A stretch of 11,360 bases of DNA from Prevotella sp. UBA7594 (GCA_002490315.1 DLKG01000056.1:1-11360), one strand, 5' to 3'. Shown: positions 1 through 7,111, numbered from the stretch's first letter. Notes: generated from the letters alone by a model not told the origin. Program-made: numbers and translations.

Positions 1-132
1 TCTCCCAGTTATTTTTTATTCTGTCTTACATGTCGGGGGCGGGGGCGCCCCCTCTCCCAGTTATTTTTTTATTCCGTCTTACATGTCGGGGGCGGGGGCG
101 CCCCCTCTCCCAGTTATTTTTTATTCCGTCTT
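1..132 (-). repeat. 53-bp tandem repeat carrying REP-like hairpins, overlapping the permease 3' end
   Basis: Two full units (1-52 and 53-105) and the start of a third (106 to about 132) lie head to tail; they differ by one T in a T-run and one T/C change. Each unit holds one GC-rich REP-like element (32-62 and 85-115, minus orientation) followed by an A-rich stretch and the sequence AAGACGGAATAA (minus strand). That last sequence is also the end of the permease gene (Lys-Thr-Glu-stop). The array therefore looks like a tandem duplication of the gene's last codons plus the adjacent element. It runs off the left edge, so its full copy number is unknown. On the transcribed strand each unit can form the hairpin GGGGGCG-CCCC-CGCCCCC, which might act as a 3' mRNA stabiliser or weak terminator (inference). 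Confidence 0.85.
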
Positions 133-2484
133 TATGCTCTCCACCGGATTGCTCGTAGCCACACGCCACGACTGGGCGACTACAGTCAGCACCACCACTG
201 CTGCCACCACTACGAACGCCACGGGGAACAACCACCAGTATATCGGCGTGTGCTCGGCGAAACTCTGCAGCCACTGTCGGCTGAGCCACCATCCGAGCGG
301 AGCAGCCACTACGTATGCCACTACAAGCGGCACCATATATCTCATTGCGAACAACCTAACCACTGCCCCGACGGAACTGCCCATCACCTTGCGTATGGCT
401 ATCTCCTTGCGGCGATACTCCGTCTCGAACATCGTGAGCGAGAACACTCCTATTATTGTTATCACGATGCAGATAAGGGCGAAGAGCTTCACTTGCGAGA
501 TGAAGCGGAACTCATCCACGTATGTGCGCTGAAGGTCGTCGTCGAGGAAATACATAGTGTATTCCTGCGAGCCGTCAATCTTGTCAAGCACCTGCGCAAT
601 GCGCTTCTTAGCCTCTATCTTGTCCTGGTTTTTAGCAACACGCACAAACACATTACTCAAACGGTCGCCCCATCCCTGCAAGTCGGGACCGAAGATGGCG
701 AATGCCACGGCAATCTTGCTGTTGTCGTTGCGCATCGACTTAATCTTGAAGTTGTTGCACACGCCCACAACCAGATAGTTGCCCTCGCCCCATGCATTCT
801 GACGACCAATGGAGTCGCCCACTTGCAGCCATGCGTATTGTTTCATGGCAGCCTTGTTGAGCACATAGGCACCGGTCTTCATGTCCTGCTCGCGGAAGTC
901 GCGACCATCGACAATCTTCAGTCCCATCGTGCGCAAATAGTTGTAGTCGCACGGAATCACCTGGAGCGACATCTGCTTGTCGTCCTTGCCGCGTCCCCAA
1001 CCCATGTATGTGTCGCCCGCGCCTATCGCATTCTGCGCGTAGCCCACGCTCTCCACGAACGGGAGTTTTGAGAGTTCGGAGCGTATGGCGTCCTTCTTCT
1101 CCATAGCCTCATCGGAGAGAGTGGTGTAGAACACTTCGTTCTTGCAGAACCCATAGTCGGCATTGAAGATATAGCGCGACTGACTTGCCATCACACCTAT
1201 ATATATTGCCAGTGCGAACGCCACGACAAACTGCACGCCCATGATAGCCATGCGCAGCTTGCGGCCACGCGGCGAGAGTCCGAACGAGCCTTTCAGCACC
1301 ATTGCCGGAGCGAATGACGTGCCGTACCATGCCGGAACGACTGCCGACAGCGCACCCACGGCTATCGCAGCTACCACCATTGCAGCCACCAGCGCCCAAT
1401 GAGCACTGAAGGCGATGTCGCCCGACACGAGCTTCATGCAAGCCTCGCTGCGCCCGAACGCCACAATCAGCAACACGCCAATAAAAAGACCCACTACTGC
1501 CAGCGCCACATTCTCCATTATCAGTCGCAAACGCAGACTGCCTGCCGACGCACCCATCACGCGCCGCGTGTTGATGCCGCGTATGCGCATAGGCATCTCG
1601 GAGAGGGTGAAGTTGAGCAGATTGAGCATGGCAATGAAGATGACGAAGAACGACGCCACGGTGAGCACGTCAACCACACTGCGGTTGCCCTTGTCCTTCA
1701 TGCCTACGCCAGAGAAATAGACATCGTCCATCGACGTGAGGCGGAACTTCATGCCCACCTGCCTGTCGAACTCCTTCTCGTCGTCGATGCCGTTAGCCTT
1801 CATGAACGCCTGCTTGAATCCACGCTCCACCTTCGGCGCGTTGACAGCATCGTCGAGCCGTACATATATACTGAAGCTCCACTCACCCGTGTCCTGCAAT
1901 CCCTCGTCGTTCTCGCAGTGGTACAGACCATTGCCGATGGTGCAGTTGTCGGGCATATCCTCGCTCACGCCCACGACAGTAATTTCCTTGTCGTCCGACA
2001 AGAATGTCTTGCCCACTGCATTTGCCGTGCCGAACATTTTCTCGGCTGTGCTGCGACTAACGATAGCGGTGGGTGCGCCCGACACCCATTCTTTACTGCT
2101 GCCATAGAGCAGCTTGCCGCAGAAAAACTCGATGCCAGGCTTGCTTAGGTTCACAATGGGTATCTCCACCTCGCGCCCGTTCACCTTGACAGTCGCATCG
2201 TTCACGTATGGCGACACGTCCATTGCTGCCTCTACATGGGGCACATCCTTCAACAGCGTGACGAACGGGCGGCAAGCCTCGCCGCCCCAACGGTCGCCGA
2301 ACACGCCGCCGTAAATCTCAAGACGAAACGTGCGCTCATGGTCGGGTATGTTGTGGTTGTAGGTGCGGTTGTATATCACCTGTGTCATGAACAGGTAGAA
2401 CGTCGCCACGGCGATGCCCAGCCCCAAGAGGTTGAGCACGGTTGCCACGCGGTAGCGGCGGAACATATATAATAATGTTTTCAT
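121..2484 (-). CDS. FtsX/MacB-family ABC transporter permease (8 TM, 787 aa)
   Basis: Inner-membrane subunit of a type VII (MacB/LolCDE/FtsEX-like) ABC exporter; this family moves substrates from the periplasm outward by mechanotransmission. Eight hydrophobic segments are visible at about residues 14-38, 272-295, 325-344, 363-386, 411-433, 666-686, 716-735 and 749-772. That is two repeats of one TM, a large periplasmic MacB_PCD-like domain and three TMs. Both FtsX halves keep the charged coupling segment after their second TM: residues 297-325 (MRIRGINTRRVMGAS) and 689-712 (EYRRKEIAIRKVMGSS). These segments normally contact the ATPase. The length matches the long Bacteroidetes permeases of about 780-800 residues. 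The ATG at 2484 lies 2 nt after the ATPase stop codon, which suggests translational coupling. The stop codon is inside the tandem repeat at the left edge. The substrate (antimicrobial peptide, drug or lipid) cannot be told from the sequence. Confidence 0.93.
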   Translation of the reverse strand: MKTLLYMFRRYRVATVLNLLGLGIAVATFYLFMTQVIYNRTYNHNIPDHERTFRLEIYGGVFGDRWGGEACRPFVTLLKDVPHVEAAMDVSPYVNDATVKVNGREVEIPIVNLSKPGIEFFCGKLLYGSSKEWVSGAPTAIVSRSTAEKMFGTANAVGKTFLSDDKEITVVGVSEDMPDNCTIGNGLYHCENDEGLQDTGEWSFSIYVRLDDAVNAPKVERGFKQAFMKANGIDDEKEFDRQVGMKFRLTSMDDVYFSGVGMKDKGNRSVVDVLTVASFFVIFIAMLNLLNFTLSEMPMRIRGINTRRVMGASAGSLRLRLIMENVALAVVGLFIGVLLIVAFGRSEACMKLVSGDIAFSAHWALVAAMVVAAIAVGALSAVVPAWYGTSFAPAMVLKGSFGLSPRGRKLRMAIMGVQFVVAFALAIYIGVMASQSRYIFNADYGFCKNEVFYTTLSDEAMEKKDAIRSELSKLPFVESVGYAQNAIGAGDTYMGWGRGKDDKQMSLQVIPCDYNYLRTMGLKIVDGRDFREQDMKTGAYVLNKAAMKQYAWLQVGDSIGRQNAWGEGNYLVVGVCNNFKIKSMRNDNSKIAVAFAIFGPDLQGWGDRLSNVFVRVAKNQDKIEAKKRIAQVLDKIDGSQEYTMYFLDDDLQRTYVDEFRFISQVKLFALICIVITIIGVFSLTMFETEYRRKEIAIRKVMGSSVGAVVRLFAMRYMVPLVVAYVVAAPLGWWLSRQWLQSFAEHTPIYWWLFPVAFVVVAAVVVLTVVAQSWRVATSNPVESIKTE

Positions 2485-2486
2485 AA

Positions 2487-3167
2487 TTACAGAAGTTTGT
2501 CGTTGTTTGTCACCACCTGTCCGTCAAACAGATTGATTATGCGGTTTGCCATCTGCGCGTCGTGCTGCGAGTGGGTCACCATCACTATCGTCGTGCCCTC
2601 GGCATTGAGCTGCGAGAGAAGTTCCATCACAGCCAGACCGCTCTTCGAGTCGAGATTACCCGTAGGTTCATCGGCGAGTATCAGCTTGGGCTTGCCCACC
2701 ACGGCACGTGCTATTGCCACGCGCTGCTGCTGTCCGCCCGAGAGCTGCTGCGGATAGTGCTTGGCACGCTGGCTAAGCCCCACCTTGCGCAGAATCTCCG
2801 TCACGCGCTCGCGGCGCTCCTTCGACGGCACACCGAGATAGCGCAGCTGCAGGTCGACATTCTCCTCGACGGTAAGCTCGTCAATCAGGTTGAAGCTCTG
2901 GAACACGAAGCCGATGCGTCCGCGGCGATACTTCGTGCGATCCTTCTCGCGCAGCTTGCCCACCGGTTCGCCGTCGAGCCAGTACTCGCCACCGTCGGGA
3001 TTGTCGAGCAGTCCTAATATGTTAAGTAGCGTTGACTTGCCGCAGCCGCTCGGGCCCATTATGGCTACAAACTCGCCGTCCTCTACATTTATGCTGACGC
3101 CGTTGAGAGCAACGGTCTCCACTTCTTCCGTGCGGAAGATCTTGGTAAGGTTTTCTGTCTTTATCAT
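2487..3167 (-). CDS. ABC transporter ATP-binding protein (LolD/MacB/FtsE type)
   Basis: Cytoplasmic ATPase that powers the permease encoded directly downstream. All nucleotide-binding motifs are present in 226 residues: Walker A GPSGCGKS (38-45), Q-loop Gln90 in VFQSFNLI, signature LSGGQ (142-146), Walker B LILADEP with catalytic Glu167, D-loop NLDSKSG (171-177) and H-loop His199. The motif spacing and the length are those of the LolD/MacB/FtsE clade. The start at 3167 gives the usual MIKTENLTKIF N-terminus. The gene sits between the adaptor (204-bp gap filled with 22-bp repeats) and the permease (2-bp gap). No Bacteroidetes -7 box is visible in the 204-bp gap, so transcription probably reads through from the adaptor gene. 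Function as an ATPase is near certain; the transported substrate is unknown. Confidence 0.96.
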   Translation of the reverse strand: MIKTENLTKIFRTEEVETVALNGVSINVEDGEFVAIMGPSGCGKSTLLNILGLLDNPDGGEYWLDGEPVGKLREKDRTKYRRGRIGFVFQSFNLIDELTVEENVDLQLRYLGVPSKERRERVTEILRKVGLSQRAKHYPQQLSGGQQQRVAIARAVVGKPKLILADEPTGNLDSKSGLAVMELLSQLNAEGTTIVMVTHSQHDAQMANRIINLFDGQVVTNNDKLL

Positions 3168-3230
3168 AGTCGTATTTAATTTTATCGTTCAATATTAAGT
3201 ATTTGGTAAGAATGCTATTTTCATCATCCC

Positions 3231-3340
3231 GCCACGGATGTGGCAAGCACGAGCCACGGATGTGGCGAGCACGAGCCACGGCTGTGGCAAGCGCGGGTCG
3301 CGACCGTTGTAAGCATGAGCCACGGCCGTGGCACGACATA
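3231..3340. repeat. Five tandem 22-bp units with internal dyads
   Basis: Exactly five 22-bp units follow each other at 3231, 3253, 3275, 3297 and 3319. Units 1-3 and 5 share the core GCCACGG(A/C)(T/C)GTGGC, which is itself a dyad; it is a perfect 14-bp palindrome in unit 5 (GCCACGGCCGTGGC). Unit 4 has diverged, but its junction with unit 3 contains GGTCGCGACC, another perfect palindrome. Units 1-3 are joined to the next by AAGCACGA-like linkers. The array fills the untranslated gap between the adaptor and ATPase genes, so it would be transcribed as a row of small hairpins. It could affect mRNA processing or the relative expression of the two genes, or bind a protein (inference). Confidence 0.88.
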
Positions 3341-3371
3341 ATTATGACCGCAGCGAGACAACATTCGGGCT

Positions 3372-4619
3372 TCATTTAAGAATCAACACCTCGTTGTCTT
3401 TAAACGCTTCGTAGCCGCTTGTGATGACGCGCTCGCCCGGTTCCAGTCCGTCGGTCACCTCGTAGTATTTCGGGTTCTGGCGTGCAATGCTGATGTTGCG
3501 GCGATAAGCCTTCTTGCCCGAGCGGTCGAGCACGTATATCCAGTTGCCACCCGTTGCCTGGAAGAACGTGCCGCGCGGGATGAGCGTAGACACAGTCGAC
3601 TTGCCGAGGGCGAGCTCAAGATAGTAGGTCTGTCCGCTGCGCATCTGTGCGGGGCGCGAGCCTACGAACACGAAGTCGGTGCGGAACGAGCCGTCGCGCA
3701 CTTCGGGATATACCTTGCGCACGCGCAGCTGATACTGCCGTCCGTCGCGCGTGATGGTGGCGATGAGTCCCGGACGCACGCGGTCGATGTAGTGCTCGTC
3801 GATTTTCGCCTCAATCTTGAAGTCGGAGAGGTCGTTGATCTGTCCGATGTTCTGTCCGGCAGTGATGTTTTGTCCAAGTTCAACATCAAGAAGTCCCAGT
3901 TCGCCGTCGATGGCAGAGCGCACCTCGAGCTTGCCCTTGCGCTCGCGCACGAGCACTACGTTCTTGCGCATATTGTCGAGATTGTCCTCCATCTGCGCCA
4001 TCTGCACATTGCGGTAGACGCTGTCCTGACGGAGTCGCTGACCCACGAGGCGGTGCTTGCGGCGTGCGAGGTCGTAGTCCTCCTTGCTCTGCTGGTACAC
4101 CTCGCGACTGATGAGTTTCTCCTTGTAGAGCCGTGCGTTCTGCTGGTAGGCGCGTTGCTTGCGCTGCACGTCCATGTCGAGCGTAGCCTGCTCGGTGCGG
4201 TTGTTGAGTCGGTCCTGGAGCATAGTGACCTGCGTGTTGCGCAGCAGGTTCTGCTTCTCGGCAAGCTCTGCCTCGGCATTGAGAATCTGCAGGTCGAGGT
4301 TGCTGTTGCTCAGTCGAAGTATGACGTCGCCCTTGTGGACGCGTGCTCCTTCCTCTACGACCTTCTCGCGCACGATGCCGCCTTCCTCGGGCGATATCTG
4401 CACAATCTGTATAGGCAGCACCTGACCGTTGAGGCGCACATAGTCGTCGAACTTGCCGCGCGTGACGCTGCTTATGGTGATGTCCGAACTGTCGACGGTC
4501 ATCGTGCTGGCTGTCGATCCAAAGGCGAGCCACACGAGCAGCACCGCCAACAATACTCCGCCGCCGATGTACCATGCGTAGCGGCGCAGGAATGATTTCT
4601 TTTCTATTTGTCTGTCCAT
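3372..4619 (-). CDS. HlyD/MacA-type periplasmic adaptor (membrane fusion) protein
   Basis: Links the inner-membrane ABC permease to the TolC-type channel. The 415-residue product has one N-terminal transmembrane anchor (about 15-34) after a basic cytoplasmic start. Next come the first half of a biotinyl-lipoyl-like domain (about 78-103, GGIVREKVVEEGARVHKGD), a long Gln/Arg/Glu-rich coiled-coil hairpin (about 105-228) and the second lipoyl half (about 233-261, GELGLLDVELGQNITAGQ). A beta-barrel and a membrane-proximal domain follow to the end (DGLEPGERVITSG near 390-402). I chose the ATG at 4619. The reading frame is open upstream to 4679, but those 20 codons translate the REP-like element at 4626-4655 and have no relation to the family. 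The adaptor is second in the operon, downstream of the TolC-like gene. Confidence 0.93.
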   Translation of the reverse strand: MDRQIEKKSFLRRYAWYIGGGVLLAVLLVWLAFGSTASTMTVDSSDITISSVTRGKFDDYVRLNGQVLPIQIVQISPEEGGIVREKVVEEGARVHKGDVILRLSNSNLDLQILNAEAELAEKQNLLRNTQVTMLQDRLNNRTEQATLDMDVQRKQRAYQQNARLYKEKLISREVYQQSKEDYDLARRKHRLVGQRLRQDSVYRNVQMAQMEDNLDNMRKNVVLVRERKGKLEVRSAIDGELGLLDVELGQNITAGQNIGQINDLSDFKIEAKIDEHYIDRVRPGLIATITRDGRQYQLRVRKVYPEVRDGSFRTDFVFVGSRPAQMRSGQTYYLELALGKSTVSTLIPRGTFFQATGGNWIYVLDRSGKKAYRRNISIARQNPKYYEVTDGLEPGERVITSGYEAFKDNEVLILK

Positions 4620-4625
4620 AACTTT

Positions 4626-4744
4626 AACTGGGAGAGGGGGCGCCCTCGCCCCCGAAAGGGGTAAAGGCTTCGACCTCAATATTTTAATTTATGATATTGT
4701 TTCCGGGAGATGTGTCGGGGGCGAGGGCGCCCCCTCTCCCAGTT
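4626..4744. repeat. Inverted pair of REP-like elements between the TolC-like and adaptor genes
   Basis: One element lies in plus orientation (4626-4655) and one in minus orientation (4714-4744), each ending in TAACTGGGAG. They are separated by 58 bp of AT-rich sequence that does not resemble the interior of the other pairs. Each arm carries a GGGGGCG/CGCCCCC stem with a CCCT loop. The two arms are also complementary to each other over nearly 30 bp, so a transcript through the gap could form either two short hairpins or one long one. The minus-strand copy starts within the stop codon of the TolC-like gene. This is the whole intergenic region, and no other feature is visible in it. Confidence 0.88.
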
Positions 4745-6092
4745 ATTTCCACAACCCTTTTCCCTCGTAATAAGCCAAGAGCTTCTGGTTGTACATCTGT
4801 GTCAACCTGCTCTGCAGCAATTTCACTCGGCTTTGCAGCAGTGTCACCGCCGCCGTGCGCACATCTATCGACGAGGCGAGTCCCTCCTCATACTTGCGTG
4901 TGGTCAGGTGTGAGGCAATGCTGTCGGCATCAACCTGCTCCGCCATCTTCGCCACCTCCTTGCGACTGTTCTCCACGTCGGCAGCTGCCTCAACTATCAT
5001 GCGGCGCAGTTCCGACTGCTCGTAGGCAAGGTTCTCCTGCGCTTGGCTGAGGGCTATCTTGCGGCGGCGTATGTTGGACGTGGTGGAGAGTTGGTTGAAG
5101 ATAGGTATCGAGAGCGAAAGCCCAACAAACTGTCCGGCATTGTTCTTGAACTGTTCGGAGAAGGAGGCGTGTCCTCCTTTGTCCAGGTTTCTATAGAATG
5201 AGGTGGACACGCCACCCGAGAGAGAGAGCGTAGGGAGCAACGCGCCGCGTGCGGCACGCAGACTATAACGGGCAGCCTCAACACTCATCCGTGCCTTCTC
5301 AATGCGTGGGTTGACTGTGGAGGCAAAGGAGAATATCTCCTCGGGAGAGTCTGAGGCAGAAGAGCCTGAGGCGAGAGAGTCTGTGCCATGATATTCAGTT
5401 TCATCTGATGGCTTCACGACGGCGAGCGCCGAGTCGGCAGGATAGTTCATGAGCTGCTTCAGGGCGAGCAGAGCCTTGGTGGTCTGCGTCTGCATGTGCG
5501 CCAGCTCGTATTCGTCGGCGGCGAGCGTGGCACGCATCTGAGCTACGTCGGCATCGCTCTTCTGTCCCACCTCTGCCATCACCTCTGTCTGGTGGAGAAG
5601 GGCGCGGCTCTCCTCGCGCTTCTGCGAGGTCTCGTCGACAGCCCCCTGACAATACACAAGATCCATGTAGGCTTTGTATACCTTCAGCGCCACATCGTCG
5701 CGCTCAGCCTGCAAGCCGCTGCGCCCCATGGCTACGTTGGCCTTGGCGAGGCGCAACTGGTTGTAGCGTTGCAGTCCGTCGAACAGCGTCAAGGCTGCCT
5801 GCAGTCCGTAGCCGTTGTAGAGCGTGCTCACGTTGGTGTAGGTATTGGTGGACGGGTCGATGGCGCGTCCGAAGTTGACTTGTCCCGACACCGAGCCGTA
5901 CACCTCGGGCAGGAATGCTCCTATGGCGCGTGTCTTTGCAGCACGGCTGTCGTCGAGAGCGAAATGCTGCTGCGCCACGCTATGGCTGTGGTCGGCGGCA
6001 TACTGCATGCAGCGCTCCACGGTCCACGGCTCGGCGGCTGCGGCTGCGGCTGTGACAGCCATGACGAATATTGCTAAAAACAGTCTTTTCAT
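4743..6092 (-). CDS. TolC-family outer-membrane efflux channel protein
   Basis: Outer-membrane exit duct for the ABC pump encoded downstream. The 449-residue product starts with a clear Sec signal peptide (MKRLFLAIFVMAVTA followed by an alanine run, likely cut near residue 20); there is no lipobox cysteine. The mature part begins WTVERCMQYAADHSHSV, the usual start of the first OEP helix. Two OEP repeats follow, with Leu/Ala/Arg-rich helices and short strand segments such as FLPEVYGSVSGQVNFGRA (about 59-76) and LLPTLSLSGGVSTSFYRN in the second repeat. A Ser/Glu-rich low-complexity stretch (about 237-252, SLASGSSASDSPEE) lies between the halves. This is the first gene of the minus-strand operon, just downstream of a good -7 box. 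Its TAA stop codon (4743-4745) coincides with the first bases of a REP-like element. Confidence 0.95.
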   Translation of the reverse strand: MKRLFLAIFVMAVTAAAAAAEPWTVERCMQYAADHSHSVAQQHFALDDSRAAKTRAIGAFLPEVYGSVSGQVNFGRAIDPSTNTYTNVSTLYNGYGLQAALTLFDGLQRYNQLRLAKANVAMGRSGLQAERDDVALKVYKAYMDLVYCQGAVDETSQKREESRALLHQTEVMAEVGQKSDADVAQMRATLAADEYELAHMQTQTTKALLALKQLMNYPADSALAVVKPSDETEYHGTDSLASGSSASDSPEEIFSFASTVNPRIEKARMSVEAARYSLRAARGALLPTLSLSGGVSTSFYRNLDKGGHASFSEQFKNNAGQFVGLSLSIPIFNQLSTTSNIRRRKIALSQAQENLAYEQSELRRMIVEAAADVENSRKEVAKMAEQVDADSIASHLTTRKYEEGLASSIDVRTAAVTLLQSRVKLLQSRLTQMYNQKLLAYYEGKGLWK

Positions 6093-6117
6093 CTTCTTCT
6101 TGTTTTTTATGACACTG

Positions 6118-6125
6118 CAAAGATA
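6118..6125 (-). promoter_or_regulatory. -7 box of the efflux operon promoter
   Basis: TATCTTTG on the minus strand matches the Bacteroidetes TAnnTTTG -7 consensus exactly. Transcription would start near 6112, giving a leader of about 20 nt before the ATG at 6092. I see no TTTG -33 box at the expected 19-21 bp distance, which fits a promoter that needs an activator. No sigma-54 GG-N10-GC pattern is visible at this position. Confidence 0.6.
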
Positions 6126-6194
6126 GAATCTTTCAAAGCTTCGCGACCGCCTTATTCCGCAGAAAAACGACCGACACGACAGAATTCCTCTAAA

Positions 6195-6215
6195 AGTGTA
6201 TGATTTTCATACACT
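6195..6215. promoter_or_regulatory. Perfect 9-3-9 palindrome, candidate operator
   Basis: Left arm AGTGTATGA, spacer TTT, right arm TCATACACT: all nine positions are complementary. The site is centred about 93 bp upstream of the predicted start of the efflux operon transcript and lies in the divergent region facing the response regulator gene. A dimeric Fis-type HTH regulator is expected to bind such a dyad, so this is the best candidate site for the adjacent response regulator (inference). A terminator is less likely because no T-run follows either arm. Confidence 0.6.
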
Positions 6216-6218
6216 CCT

Positions 6219-6500
6219 AACTGGGAGAGGGGGCGCCCTCGCCCCCGACAACAATTGCGAAGGGGGCGCTTAACTGGGAGAGGGGGCGCCCCCGCCCCCG
6301 ACAACCATAACTGGAAGAGGGGGCGCCCCTCGCCCCCGACAACAATAACTGGGAGAGGGGGCGCCCTCGCCCCCGACAACAAAAGGGAGGGTAAACTATA
6401 TATACATAAGTCGGTCGGGACGAGGGCGTTCTCTCTACAAGTTAGGATGACATCTTGCATCCGCACAGGTCGGGGGGCGAGGGCGCCCTCTCTCCCAGTT
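6219..6500. repeat. Cluster of REP-like elements in the divergent efflux/two-component intergenic region
   Basis: Four plus-orientation elements (6219-6249, 6272-6302, 6309-6340, 6347-6377) are followed by a decayed minus copy (6414-6443) and a good minus copy (6469-6500). All keep the TAACTGG start apart from the decayed copy, which has TAACTTG. The hairpin loops differ (CCCT, CCCC, CCCCT, CCCT), but in the plus copies the GGGGGCG/CGCCCCC stem does not. The segment 6347-6443 is a 97-bp inverted pair whose interior resembles that of the pair at 7131-7227. Sequence after the first copy (GACAACAATTGCGAAGGG) also matches that interior, so it is probably a truncated pair. A further fragment lies at about 6503-6519. 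The 440 bp between the divergent genes (6093-6532) otherwise hold only the palindrome at 6195-6215 and the -7 box of the efflux operon. Confidence 0.88.
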
Positions 6501-6541
6501 AGGGTGGCGCCCTCGCCCATTCAAAAAAAGAGATGAAATCA

Positions 6542-6573
6542 TTTGCGGGCAAGACTAAATTTAACTACATTTG
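6542..6573 (+). promoter_or_regulatory. Candidate promoter of the two-component genes
   Basis: TTTG at 6542-6545 and TACATTTG at 6566-6573, 20 bp apart, match both Bacteroidetes primary-sigma boxes with correct spacing. Transcription would begin within a few bases of the ATG at 6578, so the message would have almost no leader. If the alternative ATG at 6533 is used instead, this sequence would lie inside the coding region. Confidence 0.55.
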
Positions 6574-6577
6574 TAGC

Positions 6578-7111
6578 ATGACATACAACTACAACACTAT
6601 AATAATAGTCGACGACAACCCCGCCATACTGACGGCACTGAAGATATGCCTCGCCACGGAGTTCGCGCGTATCGTCACCATGACGTCGCCCGACATGCTC
6701 GTGGCCACACTCGCCAAGGAGGAGGCTGTCGACGCCGTGCTGCTCGACATGAACTTCTCGCTCGGAGTGAACACGGGGCAGGACGGGCTCTTCTGGCTAC
6801 GCGCCGTGAAGAAGCTGCATCCTAACACGCCCGTGGTGCTCATCACTGCCTATGCCGACCTGCAACTCGCAATAAAGGGGATGAAGAGCGGAGCCGCCGA
6901 CTTCATCACCAAACCGTGGGACAACAACGAACTCATACAGAAACTGCACGATGCCATCGACCGCAGTCGCGAGGTGGTGCCGCTCGACGAGGTGGAGCAG
7001 CAGCACGTGCGCAAGGTGGTGGAACAGTGCCACGGCAACATGAGTCGCGCTGCGGAGATGTTAGGGATAACAAGGCAGACTCTCTACAAGAAAATAAAAA
7101 ACCAACAATAA
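6578..7111 (+). CDS. Response regulator, receiver plus Fis-type HTH, no AAA+ domain
   Basis: Cytoplasmic DNA-binding output protein of the two-component pair. Its 177 residues contain a receiver domain (about 6-128) with acidic pair Asp12/Asp13, phospho-acceptor Asp57 in VLLDMNF, Thr90 in LITAYAD and Lys112 in FITKPWD. After a short linker (PLDEVEQ, 135-141) comes a Fis-type HTH (about 142-174, GNMSRAAEMLGITRQTLYKKI). The linker and HTH look like the C-terminus of an NtrC-family activator, but the sigma-54 AAA+ domain of about 240 residues is absent, giving a RegA/PrrA-like architecture. The ATG at 6578 places strand beta-1 six residues in; an in-frame ATG at 6533 would add 15 residues. The gene diverges from the efflux operon, which it probably controls. 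Its TAA stop codon is formed by a REP-like element (TAATTGGGAG). Confidence 0.9.
   Translation: MTYNYNTIIIVDDNPAILTALKICLATEFARIVTMTSPDMLVATLAKEEAVDAVLLDMNFSLGVNTGQDGLFWLRAVKKLHPNTPVVLITAYADLQLAIKGMKSGAADFITKPWDNNELIQKLHDAIDRSREVVPLDEVEQQHVRKVVEQCHGNMSRAAEMLGITRQTLYKKIKNQQ

Noticed and set aside
250..1071. Long plus-strand open frames opposite the permease (also 1399-2148)
   Set aside because: They are antisense shadows of a well-supported permease gene, with His/Leu/Val-rich translations and no recognisable domain.
3792..4595. 267-codon plus-strand frame opposite the adaptor gene
   Set aside because: Shadow of the adaptor coding sequence in a GC-rich region; no motif or start signal.
6093..6194. 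Sigma-54 promoter for the efflux operon
   Set aside because: No GG-N10-GC pattern was found near the TTTGCA sequence, whereas a TAnnTTTG box is present.
6219..6377. CRISPR-like array of four direct repeats
   Set aside because: Spacers are 6-22 bp, uneven and repeat-related; copies also occur in inverted orientation and singly elsewhere; no cas genes.
6152..6520. Minus-strand open frame of 122 codons with repeated SGARAPPLPV peptides
   Set aside because: It is only the translation of the tandem REP-like elements; there is no family resemblance, and its composition follows the repeat.
6571..6588. TTGTA-N8-TACAA dyad over the regulator start as an autoregulatory operator
   Set aside because: Only 5-bp arms in AT-rich sequence, and unlike the 6195-6215 palindrome; likely chance.
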